From assembly GCF_001650345.1 (NCBI RefSeq), contig NZ_LVHF01000015.1, positions 165,267 to 229,266 on the forward strand: a stretch of DNA of 64,000 nt. Direction: 5' to 3'. This document shows, one piece after another, positions 7,641 to 17,663 of the stretch. Position numbers and translations under genes: made by a program. The first letter of the stretch is position 1. Every line of letters starts with the position of its first letter. The stretch is from Photobacterium jeanii. GTDB taxonomy: Bacteria > Pseudomonadota > Gammaproteobacteria > Enterobacterales > Vibrionaceae. Below the pieces are notes generated by a model. It searched no databases. It had not been told where the DNA came from and saw only the letters and a program-made list of their open reading frames with translations.

Positions 7641-10051
7641 TGACTCATTCTCGTCAATTGCATAAATTCGGTGGTAGTAGCTTGGCGGATGCTGAGTGTT
7701 ACCGCCGGGTGGCTAACATCTTGCAAAATTACTCGGCTGCCGATGATTTGATCGTCGTCTCGGCAGCCGGAAAAACAACTAATCGTCTGATTGAATGGCT
7801 TGCGCTACTCACCAAAGACGGTCGCCATGCTCATGAAGCGCTGCAAGAATTGCGTCTTTATCAGCAAGCGCTGATTGAAGACTTGTTATCAGAAGACGCT
7901 GCCGATGAACTCTTAACTCAACTTCACTTAGAGCTCAGTGCACTCTCAGCGCTCGATCCCACGACCTTGACCACTGAAGAACAAGCCAAAGTACTTGGTC
8001 ATGGCGAGTTGTGGTCTGCGCGCTTGCTCGCGGCAGTGCTTGCAAGTAATGAGATGGCAGCGTGCCACCTCGATTCGCGAAGTTTTCTTCGTGCCGAGCA
8101 AGCCGCTCAGCCTGAAGTGGATTGTGCAGCATCGCGCCCGTTATTACAGCAACAGTTGGTGCAACATCAGCATCGCCGTGTGGTGATCACTGGCTTCATG
8201 GCCCAAAACCAAGCTGGTGAAACCGTATTGCTAGGGCGTAACGGCTCAGACTATTCTGCGACCGTGATCGGTGCATTGGCGGATGTCAGCCGAGTGACGA
8301 TTTGGAGCGATGTCGCTGGGGTATACAGCGCCGATCCGAACCAAGTTAAAGATGCTTGCTTGTTGCCATTGCTGCGCTTGGACGAAGCCAGTGAACTTGC
8401 ACGTCTAGCTGCTCCTGTTTTGCACAGTCGTACTTTGCAGCCGGTGGCGCAAAGTGCGATTGATTTAACCCTGCGTTGTAGTCACCAACCTGAATCGGGC
8501 TCAACCCGTGTTGAGCGTGTTTTGGCTTCGGGGCGAGGGGCAAAAATTGTTACCTCGCTCGATGATGTCTGTGTGATTGAATTGGACATCGCGTCAGCTC
8601 ACGATTTTGCACCGATCCAAAAAGCATTAGCGCGCACTCTACAGCGAGGGCAAGTACCGCCATTGGCGCAAAGTGTCGATCAAGACCAAGGTAAGATTTT
8701 GCTGGCGTATACCAGTGAAGTCGTTAACGGGGTGCTGGCATTACTCCAAGATACCGGTATTGCAGCTGAACTGCGCTTGCGTGATGGCTTTGCGATGGTT
8801 GCGGTGGTGGGCGCTGGGGTGGTGAATAATCCCGTTCACTGTCATGGCTTTTATCAACAACTCAAAGGACAACCGGTCGAGTTTTTAGCTGAAGCCGAGT
8901 CAGGGCTGAGTCTGGTGGCGATCTTACGCCATGTCGACCCTAGTACTTTGATCGGTGGGATCCACCAAAGCTTGTTCCAAGCCCAAAAGCGAATTGGTTT
9001 GGTGTTGTGCGGCAAAGGCAATATTGGCAGCCGTTGGTTGGAGTTGTTTGAAACTGAGTGTGAGCAGCTCAATAAGCGCCATGGCATGACGTTTACCTTG
9101 GTGGGTGTGGCTGATAGTCGCCGCCATTGGATTGATTATAACGGTATCCTTCCTTCACGAGCTTTGACCTGCTTTGATGATGAAGCGGTGGAATACGCAG
9201 AAGGTGAGTTGTTAACTACCTTGGCGGCTCACCCGTTTGATGATGTGGTGATCCTTGATGTGACCGCCAGTGCGGAATTGGCGGCTAAATACCCACAAGT
9301 GGCGGAAAATGGGTTACATCTGATTTCGGCCAACAAAGTGGCGGGTTCTGCATCGAGTCATGATTATCATGCGGTGCAAGATGCCTTTGCTAAGAGCAGT
9401 CGTCATTGGTTATATAACGCGACCGTTGGGGCTGGGCTGCCCGTTAACCATACGGTGCGTGATTTGCGTGAAAGTGGCGATGACATTATTGCGGTGTCTG
9501 GTATTTTCTCTGGCACCTTGTCGTGGCTGTTTCAGCAATACGACGGTTCGGTGCCGTTTTCTGCTCTGATTGAGCAAGCGTGGCAGCAAGGGCTGACCGA
9601 GCCAGATCCGCGAAATGATCTCGACGGTAGCGATGTGATGCGCAAACTGGTGATCTTGGCGCGTGAATCCGGGTTAGAGATTGAGCCTGAGCAGGTCAAG
9701 GTTGAAAGTTTGGTGCCTGATGCATTGGCATCCGTCAGCCTCGATGGTTTCTTTGAACAAGCTGGTGAGCTTGACCGTCAGCTAGCGGAGCGGTTAGCGA
9801 AAGCGAGTAAAGAAGACAAGGTACTGCGCTATGTGGCGCGGTTGGATAAGAAAGGTAAAGCGGCGGTGGGGGTTGAAGCGCTACCCAAAGAGCATGCGCT
9901 GGCGAACTTATTACCGTGTGACAACATCTTTGCTATCGAGAGCCGTTGGTATCGGGATAACCCGTTGGTGATCCGTGGGCCAGGGGCTGGGCGTGATGTG
10001 ACTGCGGGGGCCTTGCTCTCTGACATTAATCGTTTAGCCGCCTTGCTGTAA
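7640..10051 (+). CDS. metL: Bifunctional aspartokinase II / homoserine dehydrogenase II
   Basis: An 803-residue fusion enzyme that catalyses the first and third steps from aspartate to homoserine. The N-terminal aspartokinase begins LHKFGGSSLADAE and contains LLGRNGSDYSA; a central ACT-like region follows; the homoserine dehydrogenase starts near residue 453 with the NADP motif GKGNIG and contains the catalytic block GLTEPDPRNDLDGSDVMRK. Placement in the MetJ-controlled metBL operon makes it MetL rather than the threonine-regulated ThrA. It starts on the last base of metB. Confidence 0.96.
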   Translation: MTHSRQLHKFGGSSLADAECYRRVANILQNYSAADDLIVVSAAGKTTNRLIEWLALLTKDGRHAHEALQELRLYQQALIEDLLSEDAADELLTQLHLELSALSALDPTTLTTEEQAKVLGHGELWSARLLAAVLASNEMAACHLDSRSFLRAEQAAQPEVDCAASRPLLQQQLVQHQHRRVVITGFMAQNQAGETVLLGRNGSDYSATVIGALADVSRVTIWSDVAGVYSADPNQVKDACLLPLLRLDEASELARLAAPVLHSRTLQPVAQSAIDLTLRCSHQPESGSTRVERVLASGRGAKIVTSLDDVCVIELDIASAHDFAPIQKALARTLQRGQVPPLAQSVDQDQGKILLAYTSEVVNGVLALLQDTGIAAELRLRDGFAMVAVVGAGVVNNPVHCHGFYQQLKGQPVEFLAEAESGLSLVAILRHVDPSTLIGGIHQSLFQAQKRIGLVLCGKGNIGSRWLELFETECEQLNKRHGMTFTLVGVADSRRHWIDYNGILPSRALTCFDDEAVEYAEGELLTTLAAHPFDDVVILDVTASAELAAKYPQVAENGLHLISANKVAGSASSHDYHAVQDAFAKSSRHWLYNATVGAGLPVNHTVRDLRESGDDIIAVSGIFSGTLSWLFQQYDGSVPFSALIEQAWQQGLTEPDPRNDLDGSDVMRKLVILARESGLEIEPEQVKVESLVPDALASVSLDGFFEQAGELDRQLAERLAKASKEDKVLRYVARLDKKGKAAVGVEALPKEHALANLLPCDNIFAIESRWYRDNPLVIRGPGAGRDVTAGALLSDINRLAALL

Positions 10052-10090
10052 ATTTAGTTAGGCAAACTTGCCGTCATCCTTTGCATGAAT

Positions 10091-10116
10091 AGCCACCTTT
10101 TCGAGGTGGCTTTTTT
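10091..10116 (+). terminator. metBL terminator
   Basis: AGCCACCT/AGGTGGCT with loop TTTCG and a T6 tail, 40 bp past the metL stop. Confidence 0.88.
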
Positions 10117-10265
10117 GCTGTTTTCTTTCACTAATTTGGCGCCTTTGATGGCTTCTCCTCCTAATTCCAGTCAGTTGTTCTAGTCTTGATCAAGAGGGCA
10201 TTATCGCGATGACCTAGCTTGAAAAATATGCAATGCGATGTTGAGAAATATTCATGATCACTTGG

Positions 10266-10334
10266 TTGACATTAAATTACTATCACGACATTCTGTAGAC
10301 ATATAGACGTCTAAATGGTTATTTGAAGACGTTA
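10266..10334. promoter_or_regulatory. metF promoter region and MetJ operator
   Basis: A TTGACA (10266-10271) has no strong -10 at 17 bp (CATTCT). From 10297 come the met boxes AGACATAT and AGACGTCT, the latter exact, then two weak in-register 8-mers, and a further AGACGTTA at 10327-10334 that is out of 8-bp phase. The 17-mer AGACATATAGACGTCTA is shared exactly with the metB operator. The stretch between the metL terminator and 10265 shows nothing else I can name. Confidence 0.8.
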
Positions 10335-10380
10335 GCTTTTAGGGATAGCGAGGCCAGGGCGCCGAGAAAAGAAGGGATGA

Positions 10381-11289
<909 letters not shown>

Positions 11290-11370
11290 CCGCGGTAACA
11301 GTGCAGGGGAGTATTCTCTTTAGGGATAGTGTTTGATCTGACAGCTCGCGTAATGAATCGTGATAGCAAT

Positions 11371-11396
11371 AAAAAAGCCGCTCGATGAGCGGCTTT
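11371..11396. terminator. Terminator between metF and aphA
   Basis: AAAGCCGCTC/GAGCGGCTTT with loop GAT. On the minus strand it is followed by T6, which suits aphA; on the plus strand the T-run is short, so it ends metF less certainly. Confidence 0.8.
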
Positions 11397-11417
11397 GTAT
11401 CATTAACAGGTCGGCGC

Positions 11418-11981
11418 TTACAGTGCTACTGAGCTACCTTCGCTGTCCATGTCTTTTAGCTCAGCCAGAACTTCTTCAGCCCAGATGATCCACGCTTGGC
11501 GATTGTGCATGCCACGGCGTAGAGTCAGACGGTCTAAGCGGTCTTGACGGCTCATGTTTTTGTAATCACCGAAGTGTACTTTTTCTAGTTCTTGGTAGTG
11601 GTTAACCAGACTATGTGACTCTTCGATCAGCGCAGCAAGCTGTTGTTGCATTGGCAGTGAATTGTGAACACCACAAACAAGCAGTTTTGCAGAGAACTCA
11701 TCACGGATGGTTGGGTTACGAGCTGGCTCTTGGAACCAGTCGAACAGTGCTTGGCGACCTAGATCTGTGATTGAGTAAACTTTACGATCTGGCTTGCCAT
11801 CTTGTGGTTCAAGGCGACAAGTTACCTGATCATTGGTTGCCATTTTGTTTAGCTCGCGATACACCTGCTGGTGGCTTGCTTTCCAAAAGTAACCGATGCT
11901 GTGTGAGAATTCTTTAGTAATATCGTAACCCGTTGCGTCGCGGTTGCTCAGCACGGTCAAAATAACGTGTGGTAGTGACAT
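11418..11981 (-). CDS. aphA: AphA, PadR-family quorum-sensing / virulence regulator
   Basis: A 187-residue PadR-type winged-helix regulator. The N-terminal domain (about 1-85; SLPHVILTVLSNRDATGYDITKEFS and FWKASHQQVYRELNKM) binds DNA and the C-terminal helices form the antiparallel dimer. In Vibrio, AphA is the low-cell-density master regulator opposing LuxR/HapR, and in V. cholerae it activates tcpPH. It adjoins ppc as in V. cholerae. Here it also adjoins metF, unlike my recollection of V. cholerae. The ribosome-binding site is modest. The long upstream region carries candidate regulatory sites. Confidence 0.94.
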   Translation of the reverse strand: MSLPHVILTVLSNRDATGYDITKEFSHSIGYFWKASHQQVYRELNKMATNDQVTCRLEPQDGKPDRKVYSITDLGRQALFDWFQEPARNPTIRDEFSAKLLVCGVHNSLPMQQQLAALIEESHSLVNHYQELEKVHFGDYKNMSRQDRLDRLTLRRGMHNRQAWIIWAEEVLAELKDMDSEGSSVAL

Positions 11982-12378
11982 CTCTTCTATCCGCTATAAA
12001 ATCATTATAAAAATCGATCAAACCAGGCTTACCCTTCGCTCTTTGGCGTTCTTATAATCAACCTGTTTCAGTGCCTGACCGAGATCACATAGAGTATCAT
12101 CAATACACTCAGTACGGATACCTCAATAGAGTAGTATTCACATGATTAAGCTATAAAATGCTCATCTTGTGACCTTTATCCATATCGATAATCCTATTTA
12201 GCAGTGCAAATTGTTTTGATTCATCCACTTTCACAAGAGGATGTAAACATCATAATGCATATCGTCATCATCAATTTGTCTCATAAGTGATAAAAATATA
12301 AATGAGAGTGATGATGTGAGTTGGTTAGCAATGTTTGCTTGAGAGGTAGGACGAAGTTTTGAATGTTGCAGAGAATAA
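11982..12378 (-). promoter_or_regulatory. Long aphA upstream region with candidate quorum-sensing sites
   Basis: About 400 bp without a gene. On the minus strand, the leader carries GAAGGGT (complement of 12031-12037) some 50 nt before the start; as I remember, Qrr sRNAs contain ACCCUUC in their first stem-loop. Farther up, 12243-12262 reads GTAAACA-N6-TGCATAT, resembling the AphA site ATATGCA-N6-TGCATAT (right half exact). At 12284-12305 a sequence matches the LuxR/HapR consensus at 15 of 22 positions by hand alignment. All are inferences from known aphA control in Vibrio. Confidence 0.4.
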
Positions 12379-12402
12379 AAAAGGCCGCTTGCGCGACCTT
12401 TT
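12379..12402 (-). terminator. ppc terminator
   Basis: On the minus strand AAAAGGTCGC/GCGGCCTTTT (one G-T pair, loop GCAA) runs into a T-rich tail, 30 bp past the ppc stop. Confidence 0.8.
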
Positions 12403-12432
12403 ACATAGCATCTTAGTCAGTGTTGAGGCTAA

Positions 12433-15063
12433 TTAACCTGTGTTACGCATACCAGTAGCGATACCTGCGATGGTCACCATCAATGCTTCTTCCAGCATTG
12501 GTGAGATCTCACCTTGAGCACGAGTACGGTACAGTAACTCGGCTTGCAGCATGTTGAGTGGCTCAACATAGATGTTACGCAAACGGATTGCTTCCGCACC
12601 CCATGGGTCTTGTTCCATCAGGTGGTCGTTGTTATCAACGTTTAGCACGGTTTTGATATCGCTTTGCAGCTGAGTACGTAGCTTCTCACCCAGCGGCCAT
12701 AGTGATTTATCGGTCAGGCGCTGATCGTAGTATTCCGCTATCTCGGTATTGGTTTTGGTAAACACCATTTCCAACATCCCTAAGCGAGTTGAGAAGAATG
12801 GCCATTCACGACACATCTCCTCTAATAGCTCTTCATGACCTTTATCAACGGAATATTGGATCGCTTCACCTGCACCTAGCCATGCTGGTAGTAGCAGGCG
12901 GTTTTGGCTCCAAGCAAAGATCCACGGAATCGCACGTAGACTTTCGACCCCACCTTGTGGGTTACGTTTTGCTGGACGAGAGCCAAGCGGCAATTTACCT
13001 AGCTCAAGCTCTGGTGTCGCAGCGCGGAAGTAAGGCACAAATTCTTCGTTACCACGAACCACGGCACGGTAAGCATCGCACGAGACTTGCGATAGCACTT
13101 CCATCAGGTCGCGCCATTCTTGTTTCGGTGCAGGTGGTGGTAGCAGGTTCGCTTCCAAAATTGCGCTGGTGTACAAGCTTAGGCTATTGACAGCCACATC
13201 AGGCAGACCCAGTTTAAAGCGGATCATTTCGCCTTGCTCAGTAACACGTAGACCGCCTTTTAGGCTGCGTGGTGGCTGAGAAAGTAGTGCTGCGTGCGCT
13301 GGTGCACCACCACGGCCAATCGTACCGCCGCGACCATGGAATAGGGTGATATCAACGCCTGCTTGTTCACAAATATCAACCAATGCTTCCATGGCATGAT
13401 ATTGCGCCCAACCTGCTGCCATTACCCCTGCGTCTTTGGCCGAATCTGAGTAGCCAATCATTACCATTTGGTGGTTTTGAATGAAGCCACGGTACCAGTC
13501 AATGTCCAATAGCTGCTTGATAACTGCCGCGCCATTGTTCAAATCTTCGAGGGTTTCAAACAGTGGGCACACATCCATACGGAATGGGCAGCCCGCTTCT
13601 TGTAGTAGCAGGTGAACAGCGAGTACATCCGATGCAGTACGTGCCATTGAAATCACGTAAGCGCCTAAGGCTTCACGAGGTTGCTCGGCAATCGCACGAC
13701 AAGTCTCGATCACTTCTTGTACGTCTGGCGATGGTTGCCAGTCACGCGGTAGTAATGGACGTTTTGATGCCAACTCGCGTACCAAGAAGGCGACTTTGTC
13801 TTGTTCGCTCCACTGATCGTAATCGCCTAACCCTAGATAGCGGGTTAGCTCTGATAATACGTCTGAGTGACGGGTGCTCTCTTGACGAATATCCAAACGT
13901 ACGAGGTGAACGCCAAAACATTTCACACGGCGAAGTACGTCAAGTAATAGGCCGTCAGCGATAATGCCCATGCCACATTCGTGCAGCGATTGGTAACACG
14001 CATGAAGTGGGTTCCACAGCTCGTCAGCGTGTTCGAGGATGGCACCGGCAGGTACAGGGTTGCCTTTGATACGGGCATCCAGTACATCGCGCGTATGGGT
14101 TAGCTTCGTGCGTAGTTGTTTGACAATCGCACGGTAAGGTTCGTGCTCTTCGCCTGCCAGTTCGCGTACGGCGTCGTTGCATTTCACCATTGAAAGCTCG
14201 CTCACCAACTCTTGGATATCACCAAGGTAGAGATCCGCCGCTTTCCAGCGTGATAGCAACAAGACTTCACGAGTTACGTTCGAAGTTACGAATGGGTTAC
14301 CGTCGCGGTCACCGCCCATCCACGAGGAGAATTTCACTGGTGCGGCATCCAGTGGCAAGCCTTCACCTAAGTGATTTTTGAGCTTGTCATCAAATTGGCG
14401 CAGGAATTCAGGTACTGCTTGCCATAGCGAGTTTTCAACAACCGCGTAGCCCCATTTCGCTTCATCAAGCGGTGTCGGGCGTTGTTGGCGGATCACATCT
14501 GAGTGCCATGCTTGGGCAATAAGCTGCTCAAGACGTTGCTCTACGCGTTGGCGTTCGGCGGTCGATAGCTCACTAAGCTCAAGGTTAGAAAGGCATTTAT
14601 TGATTTGAACCAGCTTGTGGATCATGGTGCGGCGCGCAATCTCGGTAGGGTGCGCCGTTAGCACAAGCTCGATATTCAGCTCACGTACCGCTTGAATGGA
14701 ATCAAGCTGGCTGATGTCGTTGTCTTGTAGTTTGCCAAAGAGAGAGTCGATGGAGTCTGGGCTACAAATATGCTCATCACAATGGCGAGAGACTGTGTGG
14801 TATTGCTCTGCGATGTTGGTCAGATTCAAGAATTGACTGAAAGCACGCGCCACAGGCAGGAGTTGGTCATCAGGAAGATTCTGCAACTCATCAATCAGTT
14901 TGGCACGGTCATCTTTATTACCGCCGCGAGCGGATTTAGACAATTTACGTATGGTTTCCACTTTCTCAAGTAGTGGTTCACCGTGGGCATCTTTAATGGT
15001 GTTACCCAGCAAATGGCCGAGCATGCTGACGTTACTTTTTAACGCGCTGTACTTTTCATTCAT
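12433..15063 (-). CDS. ppc: Phosphoenolpyruvate carboxylase
   Basis: This 876-residue enzyme (E. coli 883) carboxylates PEP to oxaloacetate to refill the TCA cycle. Family signatures are visible: [12 protein letters not shown] around residue 135 (catalytic His), [14 protein letters not shown] near 245, [14 protein letters not shown] near 580 and the C-terminal MRNTG. It is transcribed leftward, divergent from the arg cluster. An 18-bp near-palindrome, CAACTTTG-TT-CAAAGTTG (15143-15160), lies 80 bp upstream and could be a regulator site. Confidence 0.97.
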   Translation of the reverse strand: MNEKYSALKSNVSMLGHLLGNTIKDAHGEPLLEKVETIRKLSKSARGGNKDDRAKLIDELQNLPDDQLLPVARAFSQFLNLTNIAEQYHTVSRHCDEHICSPDSIDSLFGKLQDNDISQLDSIQAVRELNIELVLTAHPTEIARRTMIHKLVQINKCLSNLELSELSTAERQRVEQRLEQLIAQAWHSDVIRQQRPTPLDEAKWGYAVVENSLWQAVPEFLRQFDDKLKNHLGEGLPLDAAPVKFSSWMGGDRDGNPFVTSNVTREVLLLSRWKAADLYLGDIQELVSELSMVKCNDAVRELAGEEHEPYRAIVKQLRTKLTHTRDVLDARIKGNPVPAGAILEHADELWNPLHACYQSLHECGMGIIADGLLLDVLRRVKCFGVHLVRLDIRQESTRHSDVLSELTRYLGLGDYDQWSEQDKVAFLVRELASKRPLLPRDWQPSPDVQEVIETCRAIAEQPREALGAYVISMARTASDVLAVHLLLQEAGCPFRMDVCPLFETLEDLNNGAAVIKQLLDIDWYRGFIQNHQMVMIGYSDSAKDAGVMAAGWAQYHAMEALVDICEQAGVDITLFHGRGGTIGRGGAPAHAALLSQPPRSLKGGLRVTEQGEMIRFKLGLPDVAVNSLSLYTSAILEANLLPPPAPKQEWRDLMEVLSQVSCDAYRAVVRGNEEFVPYFRAATPELELGKLPLGSRPAKRNPQGGVESLRAIPWIFAWSQNRLLLPAWLGAGEAIQYSVDKGHEELLEEMCREWPFFSTRLGMLEMVFTKTNTEIAEYYDQRLTDKSLWPLGEKLRTQLQSDIKTVLNVDNNDHLMEQDPWGAEAIRLRNIYVEPLNMLQAELLYRTRAQGEISPMLEEALMVTIAGIATGMRNTG

Positions 15064-15142
15064 ATCGCATCCATCTCGTAATTTTTTTACATCCAGTGCA
15101 TCAATGCTGAACGTTAATCTAGCTGTGATCCCGCTTTAAGGT

Positions 15143-15160
15143 CAACTTTGTTCAAAGTTG
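15143..15160. repeat. Palindrome upstream of ppc
   Basis: Perfect 8-bp arms CAACTTTG and CAAAGTTG around TT, close to the presumed ppc promoter. It could be an operator; the protein is unknown. Confidence 0.4.
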
Positions 15161-15464
15161 CGGGCAAAAATCCGATTCTACTTTGATTTTTATCATGAAT
15201 TAGACGCTATTTTGTAACAAATTTCCGTAATAAATGTGTCAATGAGCACATTTACTGCGTGCTTTATCAGCATTTTTGGAGCAAATGTATTAATTCACGC
15301 CAAAATGTGGTTGGTTAATTATGATACTTGTTGCATCAATATTTCAGCGGTTGATGAATCACGCGTACTAAGGAATTGGATAATCACAGGCAAAAATGAC
15401 CGTGTGGAAAGGATCTCGGCACTGAGCGTAGAAAAATAAAAATCGATTAATTGTTCATCAGGTG
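15161..15464. other. AT-rich ppc-argC intergenic stretch without a recognised gene
   Basis: The spot between ppc and argC holds argE in V. cholerae as I recall. No argE-like sequence is present here. A 67-codon frame (15236-15439) starts with GTG and shows no protein-family features; I treat it as chance. Confidence 0.6.
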
Positions 15465-15526
15465 TTGACAGTTATTTTATTAATCGGTAAACATACAAAT
15501 GCAAGATGGTTGAATAATAATTTAAT
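15465..15526 (+). promoter_or_regulatory. argC promoter with overlapping tandem ArgR boxes
   Basis: A sigma-70 promoter is readable: TTGACA (15465-15470), 17-bp spacer, TAAACA (15488-15493). Two 18-bp ArgR-box-like sequences lie at 15488-15505 and 15509-15526, separated by exactly 3 bp, the spacing of E. coli ARG boxes. The second contains TGAAT-AATA-ATTTA (consensus TGAAT-WWWW-ATTCA, one mismatch); the first is weaker. They overlap the -10, so ArgR with arginine should block initiation. Confidence 0.7.
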
Positions 15527-15582
15527 GTGATAAATGCCATTGGTCAGGATGACCATATAAACGAAAGTAGGAAATTGTTAAC

Positions 15583-15630
15583 ATGAACCAAGCGAGCCTA
15601 ACCAAGACATACTCCCTCCGACGACGCTAA
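15583..15630 (+). CDS. Candidate argC leader peptide ending Arg-Arg-Arg
   Basis: A 15-codon ORF, MNQASLTKTYSLRRR, has AGGA 10 nt upstream of its ATG and ends CGA CGA CGC TAA. It lies downstream of the argC promoter and about 110 nt before argC. Three consecutive codons for the pathway's product at the end of a tiny ORF are the hallmark of an attenuator leader. Segment 15587-15595, inside the ORF, is perfectly complementary over 9 nt to 15637-15645 just past the stop. I infer arginine-sensing translation of this leader; no experimental support is known to me. Confidence 0.6.
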   Translation: MNQASLTKTYSLRRR

Positions 15631-15636
15631 GTCTCA

Positions 15637-15710
15637 TCGCTTGGTGCCACAGCTGCACCTCTTCTTTTGGCTGCCTTCAGCCAGTATTCGCTCTGACTTC
15701 ATCAGAATAC
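15637..15710 (+). promoter_or_regulatory. Foldable argC leader RNA after the leader peptide
   Basis: GGTGC (15643-15647) can pair with GCACC (15655-15659), followed by the T-rich 15660-15668 (7 of 9 T). This is exclusive with the 9-bp pairing of 15637-15645 to 15587-15595 because both use 15643-15645. Further hairpins are TGGCTG/CAGCCA (15668-15683) and a bulged stem 15684-15710 (GTAT/ATAC with TCTGA/TCAGA). No long U-run follows any of them, so an intrinsic terminator is weak at best. Confidence 0.45.
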
Positions 15711-15740
15711 AACTAACACCGCCCAAAATGGATTTAGATT

Positions 15741-16745
15741 ATGTTGAACACCGTCATCATAGGTGCAAGTGGCTACACTGGCGCAGAACTGGCCAAAATT
15801 GTAACTCATCATCCGGCGTTAGCCCTTGGCGGACTGTACGTTTCTGCCAATAGCCAAGATGCCAATAAAGCGATCAGCGAGCTGCATGGTCAGCTAAAAG
15901 GTATCGTCGATTTACCACTGCAACCACTGATTGAGCCAAGCGAAGTGGCAAAAAACGCTGAGGTAGTGTTGCTCGCTACCGCGCATCAAGTTAGCCACGA
16001 TCTTGCCCCAATTTTTCTCGCACAAGGTTGTCAGGTATTTGATTTGTCAGGTGCGTTCCGCGTTAAGAGTGATGAGTTTTATACCGAATTCTATGGCTTT
16101 GAACACCAGTATCCACAGTACTTAGAGCAAGCGGTGTATGGCTTGGCTGAATGGAATGGGAACGAGATCGCGACAGCCCAATTAGTGGCGGTGCCGGGCT
16201 GTTATCCTACGGCGTCACAACTGGCTCTCAAACCACTACAGCAAGCTGGATTGCTCGATACTACGCAGTGGCCCGTGATTAATGCGGTAAGCGGGGTCTC
16301 AGGGGCTGGACGCAAAGCATCGTTAACCAATAGCTTTTGCGAAGTCAGCCTGCAAGCTTATGGCATTTTCAACCATCGTCATCAACCTGAGATCAGCACT
16401 CACTTAGGATGCGATGTCATTTTCACTCCTCACCTTGGCAACTTTAAACGCGGCATTTTGGCCACGATTACCGCCAAGTTAGCTGCGGGTGTTACCGCAG
16501 AACAAGTAACGCATGTGTTTACGACTGCGTATCAAAATCAGCCAGCGGTGCGCTTGCTGCATCAAAGTAGCGCCAAGCTCGATAACGTGGTGAATACTCA
16601 CTGTTGCGACATTGGCTGGCAGCTACAAGGTGATCACATCATTTTAACCTCGGCGATTGATAACCTGCTAAAAGGGGCATCATCGCAAGCGATTCAATGC
16701 ATAAATATTCGTAATAATTTCTCGCCGTTAGCCGGCTTGGTATAA
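15741..16745 (+). CDS. argC: N-acetyl-gamma-glutamyl-phosphate reductase
   Basis: A 334-residue NADPH-dependent reductase for the third step of arginine synthesis. It has an N-terminal Rossmann motif ([10 protein letters not shown], residues 8-17) and the catalytic Cys154 in [12 protein letters not shown]. It opens argC-argB-argG-argH(A), with argB 12 bp downstream. Control is expected through the ArgR boxes at 15488-15526 and perhaps the Arg-ending leader ORF. Confidence 0.97.
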   Translation: MLNTVIIGASGYTGAELAKIVTHHPALALGGLYVSANSQDANKAISELHGQLKGIVDLPLQPLIEPSEVAKNAEVVLLATAHQVSHDLAPIFLAQGCQVFDLSGAFRVKSDEFYTEFYGFEHQYPQYLEQAVYGLAEWNGNEIATAQLVAVPGCYPTASQLALKPLQQAGLLDTTQWPVINAVSGVSGAGRKASLTNSFCEVSLQAYGIFNHRHQPEISTHLGCDVIFTPHLGNFKRGILATITAKLAAGVTAEQVTHVFTTAYQNQPAVRLLHQSSAKLDNVVNTHCCDIGWQLQGDHIILTSAIDNLLKGASSQAIQCINIRNNFSPLAGLV

Positions 16746-16757
16746 GGATAACGCCCA

Positions 16758-17537
16758 ATGAAGACAGTTCCTTTAGTGATCAAATTAGGCGGCGCGGTGT
16801 TGTCGTGCCATGACACGCTCAGCAAATTGTTTGCGGCGATCAACCAATATCAAATTAGCGCAGCACGCCCATTGTTATTGGTGCATGGCGGTGGTTACTT
16901 GGTGGATGAGTTACTGACTCAGTTGCAGCTTGAAACCGTAAAAAAAGAAGGTTTACGAGTGACACCACCAGAGCAAATTGAAGTTGTGACTGGGGCGCTG
17001 GCGGGCACTGCCAACAAGATGCTGCAGGGGCATGCAATTAAATCGGGCGTGAAAGCGGTGGGGCTATCACTGGCCGATGGTGGTTTGTGTCAGGTTAGTG
17101 AATTAGACCCTGAGCTAGGTGCCGTGGGCAAAGCCGAGCCAGGTGATGGCAGCTTTATTAGCCAAGTCATGGCGGCGGGTTATGTGCCGATTGTGAGCTC
17201 GATTGGCCTTACGGCAGATGGCGAGATGATGAACGTCAATGCCGACCAAGCGGCGGTAGCGGTAGCGGCGGCTTTGGATGCTGAATTGGTGTTGTTATCC
17301 GATGTGAGCGGGGTGCTTGACGGTAAAGGACATTTAATTGCGTCGCTCAATGAGAGCCAAGCCGAAGCACTGATTGAACAAGCGGTGATCACCGACGGCA
17401 TGGTGGTCAAGGTTAGAGCTGCCTTTGAGGCTGCCAAGGCGTTAGGGCGTCCGATTGAAGTCGCCACCTGGCGTTACCCCGACAAACTTGCCGCATTATT
17501 TGCGGGCACCAGCATAGGCACCAAATTTTCAGTGTGA
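16758..17537 (+). CDS. argB: N-acetylglutamate kinase
   Basis: This 259-residue amino-acid-kinase-fold enzyme phosphorylates N-acetylglutamate. The P-loop-like KLGGAVL near the N-terminus, LLVHGGG (about 41-47) and NVNADQAA near 160 are family motifs. Its length is that of the E. coli, arginine-insensitive type without an N-terminal regulatory helix, which fits control at acetylglutamate synthase instead. Confidence 0.96.
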   Translation: MKTVPLVIKLGGAVLSCHDTLSKLFAAINQYQISAARPLLLVHGGGYLVDELLTQLQLETVKKEGLRVTPPEQIEVVTGALAGTANKMLQGHAIKSGVKAVGLSLADGGLCQVSELDPELGAVGKAEPGDGSFISQVMAAGYVPIVSSIGLTADGEMMNVNADQAAVAVAAALDAELVLLSDVSGVLDGKGHLIASLNESQAEALIEQAVITDGMVVKVRAAFEAAKALGRPIEVATWRYPDKLAALFAGTSIGTKFSV

Positions 17538-17663
17538 TTGACGTTGGTGAGTCTATAACTCAAGTAGGTAACCCCAAATTAGTCAGCGCATTAAGCATTT
17601 TATTTTGATAATTGATAATCGCCTGAGCGGTATGACCGCCGACAGGGCAAGCAGGAGAGCAAT

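Noticed and set aside
15236..15439. A 67-codon frame in the ppc-argC gap
   Set aside because: GTG start, AT-rich chance composition, no recognisable protein pattern.
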